64,000 nt of DNA from Streptomyces sp. SID5910 (GCF_009862125.1 NZ_WWHX01000398.1:16217-80216), one strand, 5' to 3'; counted from the first letter of the stretch, positions 46,593 to 57,063 are shown. Numbers and translations are program-made. The notes: generated by a model not told the origin, from the letters alone.

Positions 46593-49141
46593 GCACCACC
46601 GGCACCACCCCCGCGCGCTCCCGCGCCCTGCCCGTCACCGACCTCTCCCTCGTCGTGCTGATCGGCGCCTCCGGCTCCGGCAAGTCCACCTTCGCGCGGC
46701 GCCACTTCACGCCGACCGAGGTCATCTCCTCCGACTTCTGCCGGGGTCTGGTCGCCGACGACGAGAACGACCAGAGCGCCAGCCGGGACGCCTTCGACGT
46801 CCTGCACTACATCGCCGGCAAGCGGCTCGCCGCCGGCCGCCGCACCGTCGTGGACGCCACCAACGTGCAGCAGGACGCCCGCCGTCAGCTGATCGAGCTG
46901 GCCAGGAAGCACGACGTGCTGCCCATCGCCGTCGTCCTCGACGTGCCCGAGCAGGTCTGCGCCGAGCGCAACGCCGGCCGCACCGACCGCGCCGACATGC
47001 CCCGCCGGGTCGTCCAGCGCCACACCCGCGAACTCCGCCGCTCCCTGCGGCACCTGGAGCGCGAGGGCTTCCGCAAGGTGCACGTCCTGCGCGGCGTCGA
47101 GGAGGTCGAGCACGCCACCGTCGTCACCGAGAAGCGGTTCAACGACCTGACCCACCTCACCGGACCGTTCGACATCGTCGGCGACATCCACGGCTGCGCC
47201 GCCGAGCTGGACGCCCTGCTCGGCAAGCTCGGCTACGCCGACGGCGTCCACCCCGAGGGCCGCACCGCCGTCTTCGTCGGCGACCTGGTCGACCGCGGCC
47301 CGGACAGCCCCGGCGTGCTGCGCCGCGTGATGTCCATGGTGAAGTCGGGCAACGCGCTGTGCGTGCCCGGCAACCACGAGAACAAGTACGGCCGGCACCT
47401 CAAGGGCCGCAAGGTCCAGCACACTCACGGACTCGCCGAGACCATCGAGCAGATGGACGGCGAGAGCGAGGAGTTCGTCGCCGAGGTACGGGAGTTCATC
47501 GACGGCCTCGTCAGCCACTACGTCCTTGACGGCGGCCGGCTCGTGGTCTGCCACGCCGGGCTGCCGGAGAAGTACCACGGCCGCACCTCCGGCCGGGTCC
47601 GCAGCCACGCCCTGTACGGCGACACGACCGGCGAGACCGACGAGTTCGGGCTGCCCGTGCGCTACCCGTGGGCCGAGGACTACCGGGGCCGCGCCGCCGT
47701 CGTCTACGGCCACACCCCGGTCCCCGAGGCGACCTGGCTCAACAACACCATCTGCCTGGACACCGGCGCCGTCTTCGGCGGCAAGCTCACCGCGCTGCGC
47801 TGGCCGGAGCGCGAGCTGGTCGACGTACCGGCCGAGCGGGTCTGGTACGAGCCGGCCAGGCCGCTGCGGACCGAGGCGCCCGGCGGACACGACGGCCGTC
47901 CGCTGGACCTGGCGGACGTCCAGGGCCGCCGGGTGGTGGAGACCCGGCACGCCGGGCGGATCACCGTGCGCGAGGAGAACGGCGCGGCCGCCCTGGAGGT
48001 CATGAGCCGCTTCGCGACCGACCCCCGGCTGCTGCCGTACCTCCCGCCGACCATGGCGCCGACCGCCACCTCGGGAGTGGACGGCTACCTGGAGCACCCG
48101 AAGGAGGCGTTCGCGCAGTACGCGGCCGACGGGGTGGAGCGCGTGGTGTGCGAGGAGAAGCACATGGGCTCGCGGGCGGTGGTCCTGGTCTGCCGCGACG
48201 CGGAGGCGGCGCGCGCCCGCTTCGGCGTGGACGGCCCGACGGGGTCGCTCTACACCCGCACCGGCCGCCCGTTCCTGGACGACGCGTCCCTCACCGAGGC
48301 GATCCTCGACCGGCTGCGCACCGCGATCGGCGAGGCCGGCCTGTGGGACGAGCTGTCCACGGACTGGCTGCTGCTCGACGCCGAGCTGATGCCGTGGTCC
48401 CTGAAGGCCGCCGGGCTGCTCCGCTCCCAGTACGCCGCGGTGGGCGCCGCCGCCGGCGCGGTGTTCCCGGGCGTGCTGTCCGCCCTGGAGGGTGCGGCCG
48501 CCCGGGGCGTCGAGGTCACGGAGCTGTTGGCCCGGCAGCGGGAGCGGTCGGCCGACGCCGGCGCGTTCACCGACGCGTACCGTCGCTACTGCTGGCCCAC
48601 CGACGGCCTGGACGGCGTCCGCCTGGCCCCGTTCCAGGTCCTCGCCGCCCAGGGCCGCAGCCTGGCCGACCTGCCGCACGACGAGCAGCTCGCGCTCATC
48701 GACCGGCTCGTCGAGCACGACGCGAGCGGCCTGCTGCACACCACCCGGCGGCTGTACGTCGACACCGGCGACCCCGAGTCGGTGGCGGCGGGCACCGACT
48801 GGTGGCTGGAGATGACCGGCCGGGGCGGCGAGGGCATGGTCGTCAAGCCGGTCGCCGCGCTGGTCAGGGACGACAAGGGCCGCCTGGTGCAGCCCGGCAT
48901 CAAGTGCCGGGGCCGCGAGTACCTGCGGATCATCTACGGCCCCGAGTACACGCGCCCCGACAACCTGGCCCGGCTGCGGCAGCGCTTCCTCAACCACAAG
49001 CGGTCGCTCGCGATCCGCGAGTACGCCCTCGGCCTGGAGGCCCTGGACCGGCTCTCGGACGGCGAACCGCTGTGGCGCGTGCACGAGGCGGTCTTCGGCG
49101 TCCTCGCCCTGGAGTCCGAACCGGTGGACCCGCGGCTGTGA
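46589..49141 (+). CDS. pnkp: Polynucleotide kinase-phosphatase (RNA repair) Pnkp
   Basis: 850 residues. 5' kinase: P-loop IGASGSGKSTFARRHF (about 24-38). Central metallophosphatase: GDIHGC (about 197), GDLVDRGPDSPG (about 230) and GNHENKYGRH (about 261). C-terminal ligase/adenylyltransferase: EEKHMGSRAVVLV with the nucleotidyl Lys (about 522). With Hen1 it heals, methylates and seals RNA broken by ribotoxins. It is complete and lies ~2.4 kb beyond the prophage end. Confidence 0.96.
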   Translation: MSTTGTTPARSRALPVTDLSLVVLIGASGSGKSTFARRHFTPTEVISSDFCRGLVADDENDQSASRDAFDVLHYIAGKRLAAGRRTVVDATNVQQDARRQLIELARKHDVLPIAVVLDVPEQVCAERNAGRTDRADMPRRVVQRHTRELRRSLRHLEREGFRKVHVLRGVEEVEHATVVTEKRFNDLTHLTGPFDIVGDIHGCAAELDALLGKLGYADGVHPEGRTAVFVGDLVDRGPDSPGVLRRVMSMVKSGNALCVPGNHENKYGRHLKGRKVQHTHGLAETIEQMDGESEEFVAEVREFIDGLVSHYVLDGGRLVVCHAGLPEKYHGRTSGRVRSHALYGDTTGETDEFGLPVRYPWAEDYRGRAAVVYGHTPVPEATWLNNTICLDTGAVFGGKLTALRWPERELVDVPAERVWYEPARPLRTEAPGGHDGRPLDLADVQGRRVVETRHAGRITVREENGAAALEVMSRFATDPRLLPYLPPTMAPTATSGVDGYLEHPKEAFAQYAADGVERVVCEEKHMGSRAVVLVCRDAEAARARFGVDGPTGSLYTRTGRPFLDDASLTEAILDRLRTAIGEAGLWDELSTDWLLLDAELMPWSLKAAGLLRSQYAAVGAAAGAVFPGVLSALEGAAARGVEVTELLARQRERSADAGAFTDAYRRYCWPTDGLDGVRLAPFQVLAAQGRSLADLPHDEQLALIDRLVEHDASGLLHTTRRLYVDTGDPESVAAGTDWWLEMTGRGGEGMVVKPVAALVRDDKGRLVQPGIKCRGREYLRIIYGPEYTRPDNLARLRQRFLNHKRSLAIREYALGLEALDRLSDGEPLWRVHEAVFGVLALESEPVDPRL

Positions 49142-49162
49142 ACCCGAGGCTGTGAACCCGGG

Positions 49163-49195
49163 TCCCGGCCGGCCCCGCATCCGGGCCGGCCGGGA
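49163..49195 (+). terminator. Terminator after Pnkp
   Basis: TCCCGGCCGGCCC pairs perfectly over 13 bp with GGGCCGGCCGGGA, 7-nt loop. Confidence 0.75.
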
Positions 49196-49258
49196 CGGAC
49201 GCGTACGGGTCCGGGCAAGCGGGGGGTGAAGGACGGTCCGAGTGGTCAGGATGGAGGC

Positions 49259-50482
49259 ATGGGATTCCATGTCGACTCCGAGGCCGGGCGGCTCAGCCGC
49301 GTCATCCTGCACCGGCCGGATCTCGAGCTCAAAAGGCTCACCCCCAGCAACAAGGACGCCCTTCTCTTCGACGACGTGCTCTGGGTGCGCCGGGCGCGTG
49401 CCGAGCACGACGGGTTCGCCGACGTGCTCCGCGACCGCGGGGTCGAGGTGCACCTCTTCGGCGACCTGCTCGCCGAGACCCTGGAGGTCCCGGCGGCCCG
49501 GCGGCTCGTCCTGGACCGGGTCTTCGACGAGAAGGAGTACGGCGTGCTGGCCACGGACCACCTCCGCGCCGCCTTCGAGACCCTGCCCGCCCGCGAGCTC
49601 GCCGAGGCCCTGGTCGGCGGCATGACCAAGCGCGAGTTCCTGGACGCCCACACGGAACCGACCTCCGTGCGCTTCCACGTCATGGAGCTGGACGACTTCC
49701 TGCTCGGCCCGCTGCCCAACCACCTCTTCACCCGCGACACCTCCGCCTGGATCTACGACGGCGTCTCCATCAACGCCATGCGCTGGCCCGCCCGGCAGCG
49801 CGAGACGGTCCACTTCGAGGCGATCTACCGGCACCATCCCCTCTTCCGCGACGAGACCTTCCCCCTCTGGTCCGAGGGCCAGGCCGACTACCCGTCCACC
49901 ATCGAGGGCGGGGACGTGCTGGTCATCGGCAACGGCGCCGTGCTCATCGGCATGAGCGAGCGGACCACCCCGCAGGCCGTCGAGATGCTCGCCCACAAGC
50001 TGTTCGCGGCCGGCTCCGCCTCCACGATCGTGGCCCTCGACATGCCCAAGCGGCGGGCCGTCATGCACCTCGACACCGTGATGACCATGGTCGACGGCGA
50101 CACCTTCACCCAGTACGCCGGACTCGGCGTGCTCCGCTCCTACACCATCGAACCGGGCGTGGGCGAGAAGGAGCTGAAGGTCACCGACCATCCGCCCGAG
50201 CACATGCACCGCGCGATCGCCGCCGCCCTCGGCCTCGGCGAGATCCGCGTCCTGACCGCCACGCAGGACGTCCACGCGGCCGAGCGCGAGCAGTGGGACG
50301 ACGGCTGCAACGTCCTGGCCGTCGAGCCGGGCGTCGTCGTCGCCTACGAACGCAACGCCACCACCAACACCCACCTGCGCAAACAGGGCATCGAAGTGAT
50401 CGAGATCCCGGGCAGCGAACTGGGCCGGGGCCGGGGCGGGCCGCGCTGCATGAGCTGCCCGGTGGAACGCGCGGCGGTGTAG
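49259..50482 (+). CDS. arcA: Arginine deiminase
   Basis: 407 residues from ATG 49259 (GATGGAGGC upstream). Converts L-arginine to citrulline and ammonia. Family blocks: [30 protein letters not shown], and the C-terminal [10 protein letters not shown] with the catalytic Cys. It precedes an ornithine carbamoyltransferase and an amino-acid permease, so the ADI pathway is grouped. Confidence 0.95.
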   Translation: MGFHVDSEAGRLSRVILHRPDLELKRLTPSNKDALLFDDVLWVRRARAEHDGFADVLRDRGVEVHLFGDLLAETLEVPAARRLVLDRVFDEKEYGVLATDHLRAAFETLPARELAEALVGGMTKREFLDAHTEPTSVRFHVMELDDFLLGPLPNHLFTRDTSAWIYDGVSINAMRWPARQRETVHFEAIYRHHPLFRDETFPLWSEGQADYPSTIEGGDVLVIGNGAVLIGMSERTTPQAVEMLAHKLFAAGSASTIVALDMPKRRAVMHLDTVMTMVDGDTFTQYAGLGVLRSYTIEPGVGEKELKVTDHPPEHMHRAIAAALGLGEIRVLTATQDVHAAEREQWDDGCNVLAVEPGVVVAYERNATTNTHLRKQGIEVIEIPGSELGRGRGGPRCMSCPVERAAV

Positions 50483-50498
50483 GAGACCGCACAACGAA

Positions 50499-50536
50499 GC
50501 CGTATATAAATTCAGAACTTCGTATATAGTTTCAGG
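50499..50536. promoter_or_regulatory. Tandem ARG-box-like ArgR operators
   Basis: Two 15-bp direct copies, CGTATATAAATTCAG (50501-50515) and CGTATATAGTTTCAG (50521-50535), 20 bp apart in a short AT-rich gap before the carbamoyltransferase gene. Read on the minus strand each is close to TGAATWWWWATNCR. Adjacent 18-bp ARG boxes are the known operator layout of ArgR. Confidence 0.65.
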
Positions 50537-50569
50537 AGTCCCTGTCCCTGTACCTCTGGAGCGCCCCCC

Positions 50570-51577
50570 ATGGCGACAGTCCCGACCGCCCTCGCCGGCC
50601 GCCACTTCCTCAAGGAGACCGACCTCACCGCGGACGAGTTCCGCGGCCTGGTCGAGCTGGCCGCGGAGCTGAAGGCCGCCAAGAAGGCCGGGAGCGAGAC
50701 ACCGTACCTGCGGGGCAGGAACATCGCGCTGATCTTCGAGAAGACCTCCACGCGCACCCGCTGCGCCTTCGAGGTCGCCGCCGCCGACCAGGGTGCCTCG
50801 ACCACGTACCTCGACCCGTCGGGCTCGCAGATCGGCCACAAGGAGTCGGTGAAGGACACCGCCCGTGTCCTCGGGCGGATGTTCGACGGCATCGAGTACC
50901 GCGGCGACAGCCAGCAGAAGGTCGAGGAGCTGGCCGCCCACGCCGGCGTGCCCGTCTACAACGGCCTCACCGACGACTGGCACCCCACCCAGATGCTCGC
51001 CGACGTACTCACCATGAGCGAGCACAGTGCGGGACCCCTGACGGAGATCTCCTTCGCCTATCTCGGCGACGCCCGCTTCAACATGGGCAACTCCTACCTG
51101 GTCACCGGCGCCCTGCTCGGCATGGACGTGCGCATCGTCGCCCCGAAGGCCTACTGGCCCGCCCAGGACGTCGTCGACACCGCCCGCAAGCTCGCCGAGG
51201 AGAGCGGGGCACGCGTCACGCTCACCGAGGCCGTGGACGAGGGCGTCCGCGGCGCCGACTTCGTCGTCACGGACGTCTGGGTCTCCATGGGCGAGCCCAA
51301 GGACGTCTGGGCGGAGCGGATCGCCGCGCTGTCCCCGTACGCGGTGACCATGGACGTCCTGCGCGCCACCGGCAACCCGGACGTGAAGTTCCTGCACTGC
51401 CTGCCGGCCTTCCACGACCTGGGCACCAAGGTCGGCCAGGAGATCTTCGAGGCCCACGGTCTCGACTCCCTGGAGGTCACCGACGAGGTCTTCGAGTCCG
51501 CGCACTCGGTCGTCTTCGACGAGGCGGAGAACCGCCTGCACACCATCAAGGCCGTCCTGGTCGCCACCCTCGCCTGA
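50570..51577 (+). CDS. argF: Ornithine carbamoyltransferase
   Basis: 335 residues. Carbamoyl-phosphate binding [15 protein letters not shown] (STRTR), [11 protein letters not shown] and the ornithine site HCLPAFHD are intact. Adjacent to arginine deiminase it probably works catabolically (citrulline to carbamoyl phosphate plus ornithine), although the reaction is reversible. The ARG-box-like sites directly upstream suggest ArgR control. Confidence 0.93.
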   Translation: MATVPTALAGRHFLKETDLTADEFRGLVELAAELKAAKKAGSETPYLRGRNIALIFEKTSTRTRCAFEVAAADQGASTTYLDPSGSQIGHKESVKDTARVLGRMFDGIEYRGDSQQKVEELAAHAGVPVYNGLTDDWHPTQMLADVLTMSEHSAGPLTEISFAYLGDARFNMGNSYLVTGALLGMDVRIVAPKAYWPAQDVVDTARKLAEESGARVTLTEAVDEGVRGADFVVTDVWVSMGEPKDVWAERIAALSPYAVTMDVLRATGNPDVKFLHCLPAFHDLGTKVGQEIFEAHGLDSLEVTDEVFESAHSVVFDEAENRLHTIKAVLVATLA

Positions 51578-51677
51578 GCCGCACCGTTAAGCTGTCCGGC
51601 GGCCCGGAGCCACCCCTTCCGCGCCGCCGACCGCGACCACCGTCGCGCCGCACCACCAGAAACGAGCACCACCCGCC

Positions 51678-53120
51678 ATGCCCGCTTCCCGCGTCAAGTC
51701 CCCCCACGTCCTCGTCGCCGAATCCGGCGCCGACCGCGAAGGCCACGGCCTGAAGCGCACCATGGGGCTGTTCCAGCTCGTCTGCTTCGGCGTCGGCGCC
51801 ATCGTCGGCACCGGCATCTTCGTCGGCCTGTCCGACTCGGTCGCCGAGGCCGGCCCGGCCGTCGTCGTCTCCTTCGTGCTCGCCGCGATCACCTGCGTGT
51901 TCACCGCGTTCGCGTTCGCCGAGCTGGGCGGCGCGATTCCCGTCTCCGGCTCCTCGTACTCCTTCGCCTACGCCGGACTCGGCGAGCGCACCGCGTTCCT
52001 GGTCGGCTGGTGCCTCCTGCTGGAGTACGGCGTGTCGGTGTCCGCGGTCGCGGTCGGCTGGAGCCAGTACGTCAACGAGCTGCTGGACAGCGTCCTCGGC
52101 GTCCAGCTGCCGCACGCGCTCTCCGCGGGCCCCGGCGACGGCGGCCTGGTCAACCTGCCCGCGGTGATCGTCATCGCCCTGGCCTGCGTGCTGCTGGTGC
52201 GCGGCGTGCGCGAGAGCGCCCGGGCCACCGCGGCGATGGCCGTCCTCAAGCTGGCCGTCCTCGTCGCGTTCTGCGCCATCGGCTTCGCCGCCTTCAAGGA
52301 CGGCAACCTCACCCCGTTCTCACCGGCGGGCCTCGGCGGCATCGGCGCCGGCACCACGGCCGCCTTCTTCTCGTACATCGGCTTCGACGCCATCACCACC
52401 GCCGGCGAGGAGGCCAAGAACCCGCGCCGCGACATCCCGATCGCGATCCTCGTCTGCATCGGCCTGGTCACCCTGCTGTACTGCGCGGTCGCCGTCGCCG
52501 CGATCGGCGCCGTCGGCGGCGGCACGGTCGGTGACCGGCCCGCCGCGCTGTCCTACGTCGTCAACGAGGTCACCGGCTCCACGATCGGCGGCGGCGTCGT
52601 CGCTTTCGGCGCGGTCGTCGCCATCGCCTCGGTCGTGCTCGCCGTGATGTACGGCCAGACCCGCATCCTGCTGTCCATGTCCCGCGACGGACTCGTCCCG
52701 CCCGTCTTCGAGAAGGTCTCCCCGCGCACGGCCACGCCGGTCGCCGGCACCCTGATCGTCGGCGTCGTCTTCGCGCTCCCGGCCGCCTTCGCCCCGCTGG
52801 ACGCGGTGGTCAACCTCTGCACCATCGGCACCCTGGCCACCATGGCCGCCGTCAACATCGCGGTGATCGCCCTGCGCCGCCGCGAGCCGGGCCTCGCCCG
52901 CACCTTCCGCGTCCCGCTCTACCCGGTGACCCCGCTGCTCGGCGTCGGCTTCTGCCTCTACCTGATCTACGAGACGGGCCTGACGACCTGGATCCAATTC
53001 GCCGTGTTCCTGGCGGTGGGCCTGCTGGTCTACTCGGCCTACGGGCGCCGGCACTCCCGGCTCGCCCGCGAGGAGGTCAGCGCGGAGGACGCCGCTGCGC
53101 GGGTACCCCAGGGAGTCTGA
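51678..53120 (+). CDS. APC-family amino acid permease
   Basis: 480 residues with about 12 membrane segments. GVGAIVGTGIFVGL near the N-terminus is the APC signature; ISYGFDAI-like YIGFDAITTAGEEAKNPRRDIP is the cationic amino acid transporter (CAT/YfnA) block. Its place after the arginine genes suggests arginine or ornithine exchange, not proven by sequence. Confidence 0.9.
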   Translation: MPASRVKSPHVLVAESGADREGHGLKRTMGLFQLVCFGVGAIVGTGIFVGLSDSVAEAGPAVVVSFVLAAITCVFTAFAFAELGGAIPVSGSSYSFAYAGLGERTAFLVGWCLLLEYGVSVSAVAVGWSQYVNELLDSVLGVQLPHALSAGPGDGGLVNLPAVIVIALACVLLVRGVRESARATAAMAVLKLAVLVAFCAIGFAAFKDGNLTPFSPAGLGGIGAGTTAAFFSYIGFDAITTAGEEAKNPRRDIPIAILVCIGLVTLLYCAVAVAAIGAVGGGTVGDRPAALSYVVNEVTGSTIGGGVVAFGAVVAIASVVLAVMYGQTRILLSMSRDGLVPPVFEKVSPRTATPVAGTLIVGVVFALPAAFAPLDAVVNLCTIGTLATMAAVNIAVIALRRREPGLARTFRVPLYPVTPLLGVGFCLYLIYETGLTTWIQFAVFLAVGLLVYSAYGRRHSRLAREEVSAEDAAARVPQGV

Positions 53121-53517
53121 ACCAGACCGCCTTGCCGGAGTCGGTGGGGCGGTGACCGCAGGACGAGCTCAGGGCGCGGATCAGCAGCAGACCGCGCCCG
53201 TGTTCCTGCCAGGGGTCGGGCGGCTCCGTGTCCGGCCGCGTGAGGTCGCCCGGCGGCCGCGGGTCGGGGTCGTGCACCTCGACCTGGCAGCCGGTCGGCA
53301 GCAGCTCCACCACCAGCTCGATCGGGGAGCCGCCGGAGGTGTGCTCGACGGCGTTGGCGACCAGCTCGGCCGTCAGCAGCTCCGCCGTGTCGCAGTCGGC
53401 CGTGTGCTCCAGCTCGGCCAGCGCCGAACGCACCAGGGCACGCGCCACCGGCACGGCCGCGGTGCTGTGCGGCAGCGCGATGCGCCAGAGGGCGGGGGCA
53501 GAGGGGCGATCGTGCAC
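53077..53517 (-). CDS. ATP-binding (HATPase_c) anti-sigma-like regulator
   Basis: 146 residues from GTG 53517, giving the usual length for this family; the frame is open up to 53763 but the upstream part looks non-coding. WRIALPHSTAAVPVARALVRSAL opens the fold; the N-box LLTAELVANAVEHT and the G-box GRGLLLIRALSS bind ATP. Such small RsbW/SpoIIAB-like kinases are numerous in Streptomyces. Overlaps the permease gene 3' ends by 44 nt, tail to tail. Confidence 0.82.
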   Translation of the reverse strand: MHDRPSAPALWRIALPHSTAAVPVARALVRSALAELEHTADCDTAELLTAELVANAVEHTSGGSPIELVVELLPTGCQVEVHDPDPRPPGDLTRPDTEPPDPWQEHGRGLLLIRALSSSCGHRPTDSGKAVWFRLPGVPAQRRPPR

Positions 53518-53766
53518 GGCTAGTCCGTTCTGGAGCAGGCGGTCCTGTCCTGCTTGCAACCTTATGAATGGTACGGCGCCGACCGGCAGAGCCCTTCGAC
53601 GGGCACCACGCGGGACCTTCGACCCCGGTACCGGGCGGCCTACCCAGGTGAACGTTCCGCCTCGCCCCGGTGCTCCCACTGTTACCGCGTTATCGACGTC
53701 CGGTGACGGCTGTGACGGAAGCCGATCGTCCACAACCCGGCCCCCGCACGGCCTATCGCGCACTCG

Positions 53767-53778
53767 TGACGACAGTCA
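53767..53778. promoter_or_regulatory. TGACGACAGTCA operator, PaaX-type candidate
   Basis: A 12-bp near-palindrome followed 9 nt later by GATAGC, upstream of the enoyl-CoA hydratase gene. The same arrangement stands at 60593 before the acyl-CoA dehydrogenase gene. Confidence 0.55.
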
Positions 53779-53845
53779 CAGAAGGGTGATAGCGTCGAGG
53801 GGCAGCGCTCAGTGATGCCGTGCCCGCCCCAGGAGGCCGCCCGTC

Positions 53846-54673
53846 ATGAGTCCCTTCACCGGCTCCGCCGCCCGCACCTCCGACTGGCGGCATCTGCGCG
53901 TCGATCTCACCGACGGTGTCGCCACCGTCACCCTCGCCCGCCCCGAGAAGCTGAACGCGCTGACCTTCGAGGCCTACGCCGACCTGCGCGACCTGCTCGC
54001 CGAGCTGTCCCGGGAGCGGGCCGTGCGGGCGCTGGTGCTGGCCGGCGAGGGGCGCGGCTTCTGCTCCGGCGGCGACGTCGACGAGATCATCGGCGCAACC
54101 CTGTCCATGGACACCGCCCGGCTCCTGGACTTCAACCGGATGACCGGCCAGGTGGTGCGGGCCGTCCGCGAGGCGCCGTTCCCGGTGGTCGCCGCGCTGC
54201 ACGGCGTCGCGGCGGGCGCGGGCGCCGTCCTCGCCCTGGCGGCCGACTTCCGCGTCGCCGACCCCAGCACCCGCTTCGCCTTCCTCTTCACCCGCGTCGG
54301 CCTGTCCGGCGGCGACATGGGCGCCGCCTATCTGCTGCCCCGGGTCGTCGGCCTCGGCCACGCCACCCGCCTGCTGATGCTCGGCGAGGCGGTCCGGGCC
54401 CCCGAGGCCGAGCGGATCGGCCTGATCAGCGAACTCACCGACGAGGGCCACGCCGACGAGGCCGCCCGGACCCTCGCCCGCCGCCTGGCCGACGGCCCGG
54501 CCCTGGCCCACGCCCAGACGAAGGCCCTGCTGACGGCCGAGCTGGACATGCCACTGGCGGCAGCGGTGGAACTGGACGCCTCCACCCAGGCCCTCCTGAT
54601 GACAGGCGAGGACTACGCGGAATTCCACGCGGCTTTCACAGAGAAACGCCCCCCGAAGTGGCGAGGGAGGTAG
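53846..54673 (+). CDS. Enoyl-CoA hydratase/isomerase family protein
   Basis: 275 residues. Crotonase fold: VTLARPEKLNALTFEAYADL, oxyanion-hole segment LAGEGRGFCSGGDVDE, ALHGVAAGAGAVLALAADFRVA and the GLSGGDMGAAYLLPR block. It should hydrate or rearrange an unsaturated CoA ester in the aromatic degradation pathway below; the start has CAGGAGG upstream. Followed after 5 nt by the monooxygenase. Confidence 0.9.
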   Translation: MSPFTGSAARTSDWRHLRVDLTDGVATVTLARPEKLNALTFEAYADLRDLLAELSRERAVRALVLAGEGRGFCSGGDVDEIIGATLSMDTARLLDFNRMTGQVVRAVREAPFPVVAALHGVAAGAGAVLALAADFRVADPSTRFAFLFTRVGLSGGDMGAAYLLPRVVGLGHATRLLMLGEAVRAPEAERIGLISELTDEGHADEAARTLARRLADGPALAHAQTKALLTAELDMPLAAAVELDASTQALLMTGEDYAEFHAAFTEKRPPKWRGR

Positions 54674-54678
54674 AGGTC

Positions 54679-57045
54679 ATGCTCTCAACGCAGGGCACGG
54701 CAACGCCCTCAGGGGCGCGGGGAACTGCGCGACCAGCCACAACGAACCCGCACCCGCCCACGAACACAAGCCGCCCCCTACACGCGGCGATCATCGGCGG
54801 AGGCCCCGGCGGCCTCTACACCGCCGCCCTCCTCAAACGCCTCGCCCCCGACCGCGAGGTCACCCTCTGGGAACGCAACACCCCCGACGACACCTTCGGC
54901 TTCGGCGTAGTCCTCTCCGACGAAACCCTCGGCGGCATCGAACACGCCGACCCCCAGGTCTACGAGGCCCTGAAACAGGACTTCATCCGCTGGGACGACA
55001 TCGACATCGTCCACCGAACCACCCGCCAGACCTCCGGAGGACACCGCTTCGCCGCCCTGGGCCGCCGCCGCCTCCTGGAGATCCTGCACGCCCGCTGCCG
55101 CGACCTCGGCGTGGACCTCCGCTTCCGTACCGAGGCCCCGCACCCGGACCTCCTCGCCCGGACCCACGACCTCGTCGTCGCCGCCGACGGAGTCCACAGC
55201 ACCACCCGGGACACCTACGCCGAGGTGTTCCGCCCGCACCTCACCGCCCACCGCTGCCGCTACATCTGGCTGGCCGCGGACTTCGCCTTCGACGCGTTCC
55301 GCTTCGAGATCGCCGAGACCGAGCACGGCGTGATGCAGCTGCACGGCTACCCGTACGCGGCCGACGCCTCCACCGTCATCGTCGAGATGCGCGAGGAGGT
55401 CTGGCGCGCGGCCGGCTTCGACACCCTGGACGAGGCGGGGTCCACCGCCCGCTGCGCCAAGATCTTCGCCGACGCCCTCGGCGGCCGGCCGCTCCGGTCC
55501 AACAAGTCCGCGTGGACCACCTTCCGCACGGTCGTCAACGAACGCTGGTCGCACGGCAACGTCGTCCTCCTCGGCGACGCCGCCCACACCGCCCACTTCT
55601 CCATCGGGTCCGGCACCAAGCTGGCCGTCGAGGACGCCCTCGCGCTCGCCGCCTGCCTCGACGAGCAGCCCTCGCTGAAGGAGGCCCTGGCCGCCTACGA
55701 GGAGGAACGGCGGCCCGTCGTCGCCTCCACCCAGCGGGCGGCCCGCGCCAGCCTGGAGTGGTTCGAGGACCTCGCCCGGTACGTGGACGAGCCGCCCCGC
55801 CGGTTCGCCTTCAGCCTGCTCACCCGCAGCCGCCGCGTCACCCACGACAACCTGCGGCTGCGCGACCCCGGCTTCACCGAGTCCGTCGAGCGCGAGTTCG
55901 GCTGCCCGCCCGGCACACCCCCGATGTTCACCCCGTTCCGGCTGCGCGGCCTGACCCTGCGCAACCGCGTCGTCGTCTCCCCGATGGACATGTACTCCGC
56001 CACCGACGGCGTCCCCGGCGACTTCCACCTGGTCCACCTGGGTGCCAGGGCGCTGGGCGGCGCCGGACTCGTGATGACCGAGATGGTGTGCGTCAGCCCG
56101 GAGGGCCGCATCACCCCGGGCTGCGCCGGCCTGTACACCGGACGGCAGGCCGAGGCGTGGCGGCGGATCACCGACTTCGTCCACGCCCAGGCGCCGGGCA
56201 CCGCGATCGGCGTGCAGCTCGGGCACAGCGGACGCAAGGGCTCGACCCGGCTGATGTGGGAGGGCATGGACGAGCCGCTGCCGGAGGGCAACTGGCCGCT
56301 GGTGGCTGCCTCCCCGCTGCCGTACCGGCCGGACGGCCAGGTCCCGCGCGAGCTGTCCCGGGCGCAACTGACGGACATACGCGAGCAGTTCACGTCCGCC
56401 GCCGCACGGGCCGCGCGCGCCGGGTTCGACCTGCTCGAACTGCACTGCGCCCACGGCTATCTGCTCTCCGGTTTCCTCTCCCCGCTCACCAACCGGCGCA
56501 CCGACGCCTACGGCGGCACCCTGGAGAAACGGCTCCGCTTCCCGCTGGAGGTCTTCGACGCCGTACGCGGGGTGTGGCCGGGGGAGCGGCCCATGACGGT
56601 GCGGATCTCCGCGACCGACTGGGCCGAGGGCGGCACGAGCGCCGAGGAGGCCGTGGAGATCGCCCGTGCCTTCGCCGCGCACGGTGCCGACGCCGTCGAC
56701 GTGTCCACGGGGCAGGTCGTGGCCGGTGAACGCCCGGAGTTCGGGCGGTCGTACCAGACGCCCTTCGCGGACCGCATCCGGCACGAGGCGGGCGTGCCGG
56801 TGATCGCCGTCGGCGCGATCTCCTCCTGGGACGACGTCAACTCGCTGATCCTGGCCGGGCGCACCGACCTGTGTGCCCTCGCCCGCCCTCATCTGTACGA
56901 CCCGCACTGGACGCTGCACGCGGCGGCCGAGCAGGGCTACACGGGTCCGGGCGCGGTCTGGCCGGCGCCGTACCGGGCGGGCAGCCGGCGTCCGCAGACC
57001 GGGCGCACCGACGCCCCGAAGCCCCGGCTGGCGCTGCGCGACTGA
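54679..57045 (+). CDS. Fused flavin monooxygenase / OYE-type oxidoreductase (salicylyl-CoA 5-hydroxylase or 2-aminobenzoyl-CoA monooxygenase/reductase)
   Basis: 788 residues from ATG 54679. After a ~33-residue disordered leader, IIGGGPGGLYTAALL begins an FAD-dependent aromatic hydroxylase with VVAADGVHS and GDAAHTAHFSIGSG (FAD motifs). From ~413 (PPMFTPFRLRGLTLRNRVVVSPMDMYS) an Old Yellow Enzyme-type NAD(P)H:flavin reductase follows, with HCAHGYLLSGFLSP and YGGTLEKRLRF. This fusion is known from 2-aminobenzoyl-CoA degradation in Azoarcus and as salicylyl-CoA 5-hydroxylase. It attacks the CoA-activated ring. Confidence 0.9.
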   Translation: MLSTQGTATPSGARGTARPATTNPHPPTNTSRPLHAAIIGGGPGGLYTAALLKRLAPDREVTLWERNTPDDTFGFGVVLSDETLGGIEHADPQVYEALKQDFIRWDDIDIVHRTTRQTSGGHRFAALGRRRLLEILHARCRDLGVDLRFRTEAPHPDLLARTHDLVVAADGVHSTTRDTYAEVFRPHLTAHRCRYIWLAADFAFDAFRFEIAETEHGVMQLHGYPYAADASTVIVEMREEVWRAAGFDTLDEAGSTARCAKIFADALGGRPLRSNKSAWTTFRTVVNERWSHGNVVLLGDAAHTAHFSIGSGTKLAVEDALALAACLDEQPSLKEALAAYEEERRPVVASTQRAARASLEWFEDLARYVDEPPRRFAFSLLTRSRRVTHDNLRLRDPGFTESVEREFGCPPGTPPMFTPFRLRGLTLRNRVVVSPMDMYSATDGVPGDFHLVHLGARALGGAGLVMTEMVCVSPEGRITPGCAGLYTGRQAEAWRRITDFVHAQAPGTAIGVQLGHSGRKGSTRLMWEGMDEPLPEGNWPLVAASPLPYRPDGQVPRELSRAQLTDIREQFTSAAARAARAGFDLLELHCAHGYLLSGFLSPLTNRRTDAYGGTLEKRLRFPLEVFDAVRGVWPGERPMTVRISATDWAEGGTSAEEAVEIARAFAAHGADAVDVSTGQVVAGERPEFGRSYQTPFADRIRHEAGVPVIAVGAISSWDDVNSLILAGRTDLCALARPHLYDPHWTLHAAAEQGYTGPGAVWPAPYRAGSRRPQTGRTDAPKPRLALRD

Positions 57046-57063
57046 TCCGGTCCAGGGCGTGGT

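Noticed and set aside
46478..51541. Very long open frame on the minus strand (about 1,690 codons)
   Set aside because: A shadow of the Pnkp, arcA and argF genes caused by high GC; it has low-complexity composition and no domain.
53518..53763. Extended N-terminus of the HATPase protein
   Set aside because: Arg/Pro/Gly-rich sequence without family similarity; the GTG at 53517 gives the normal length.
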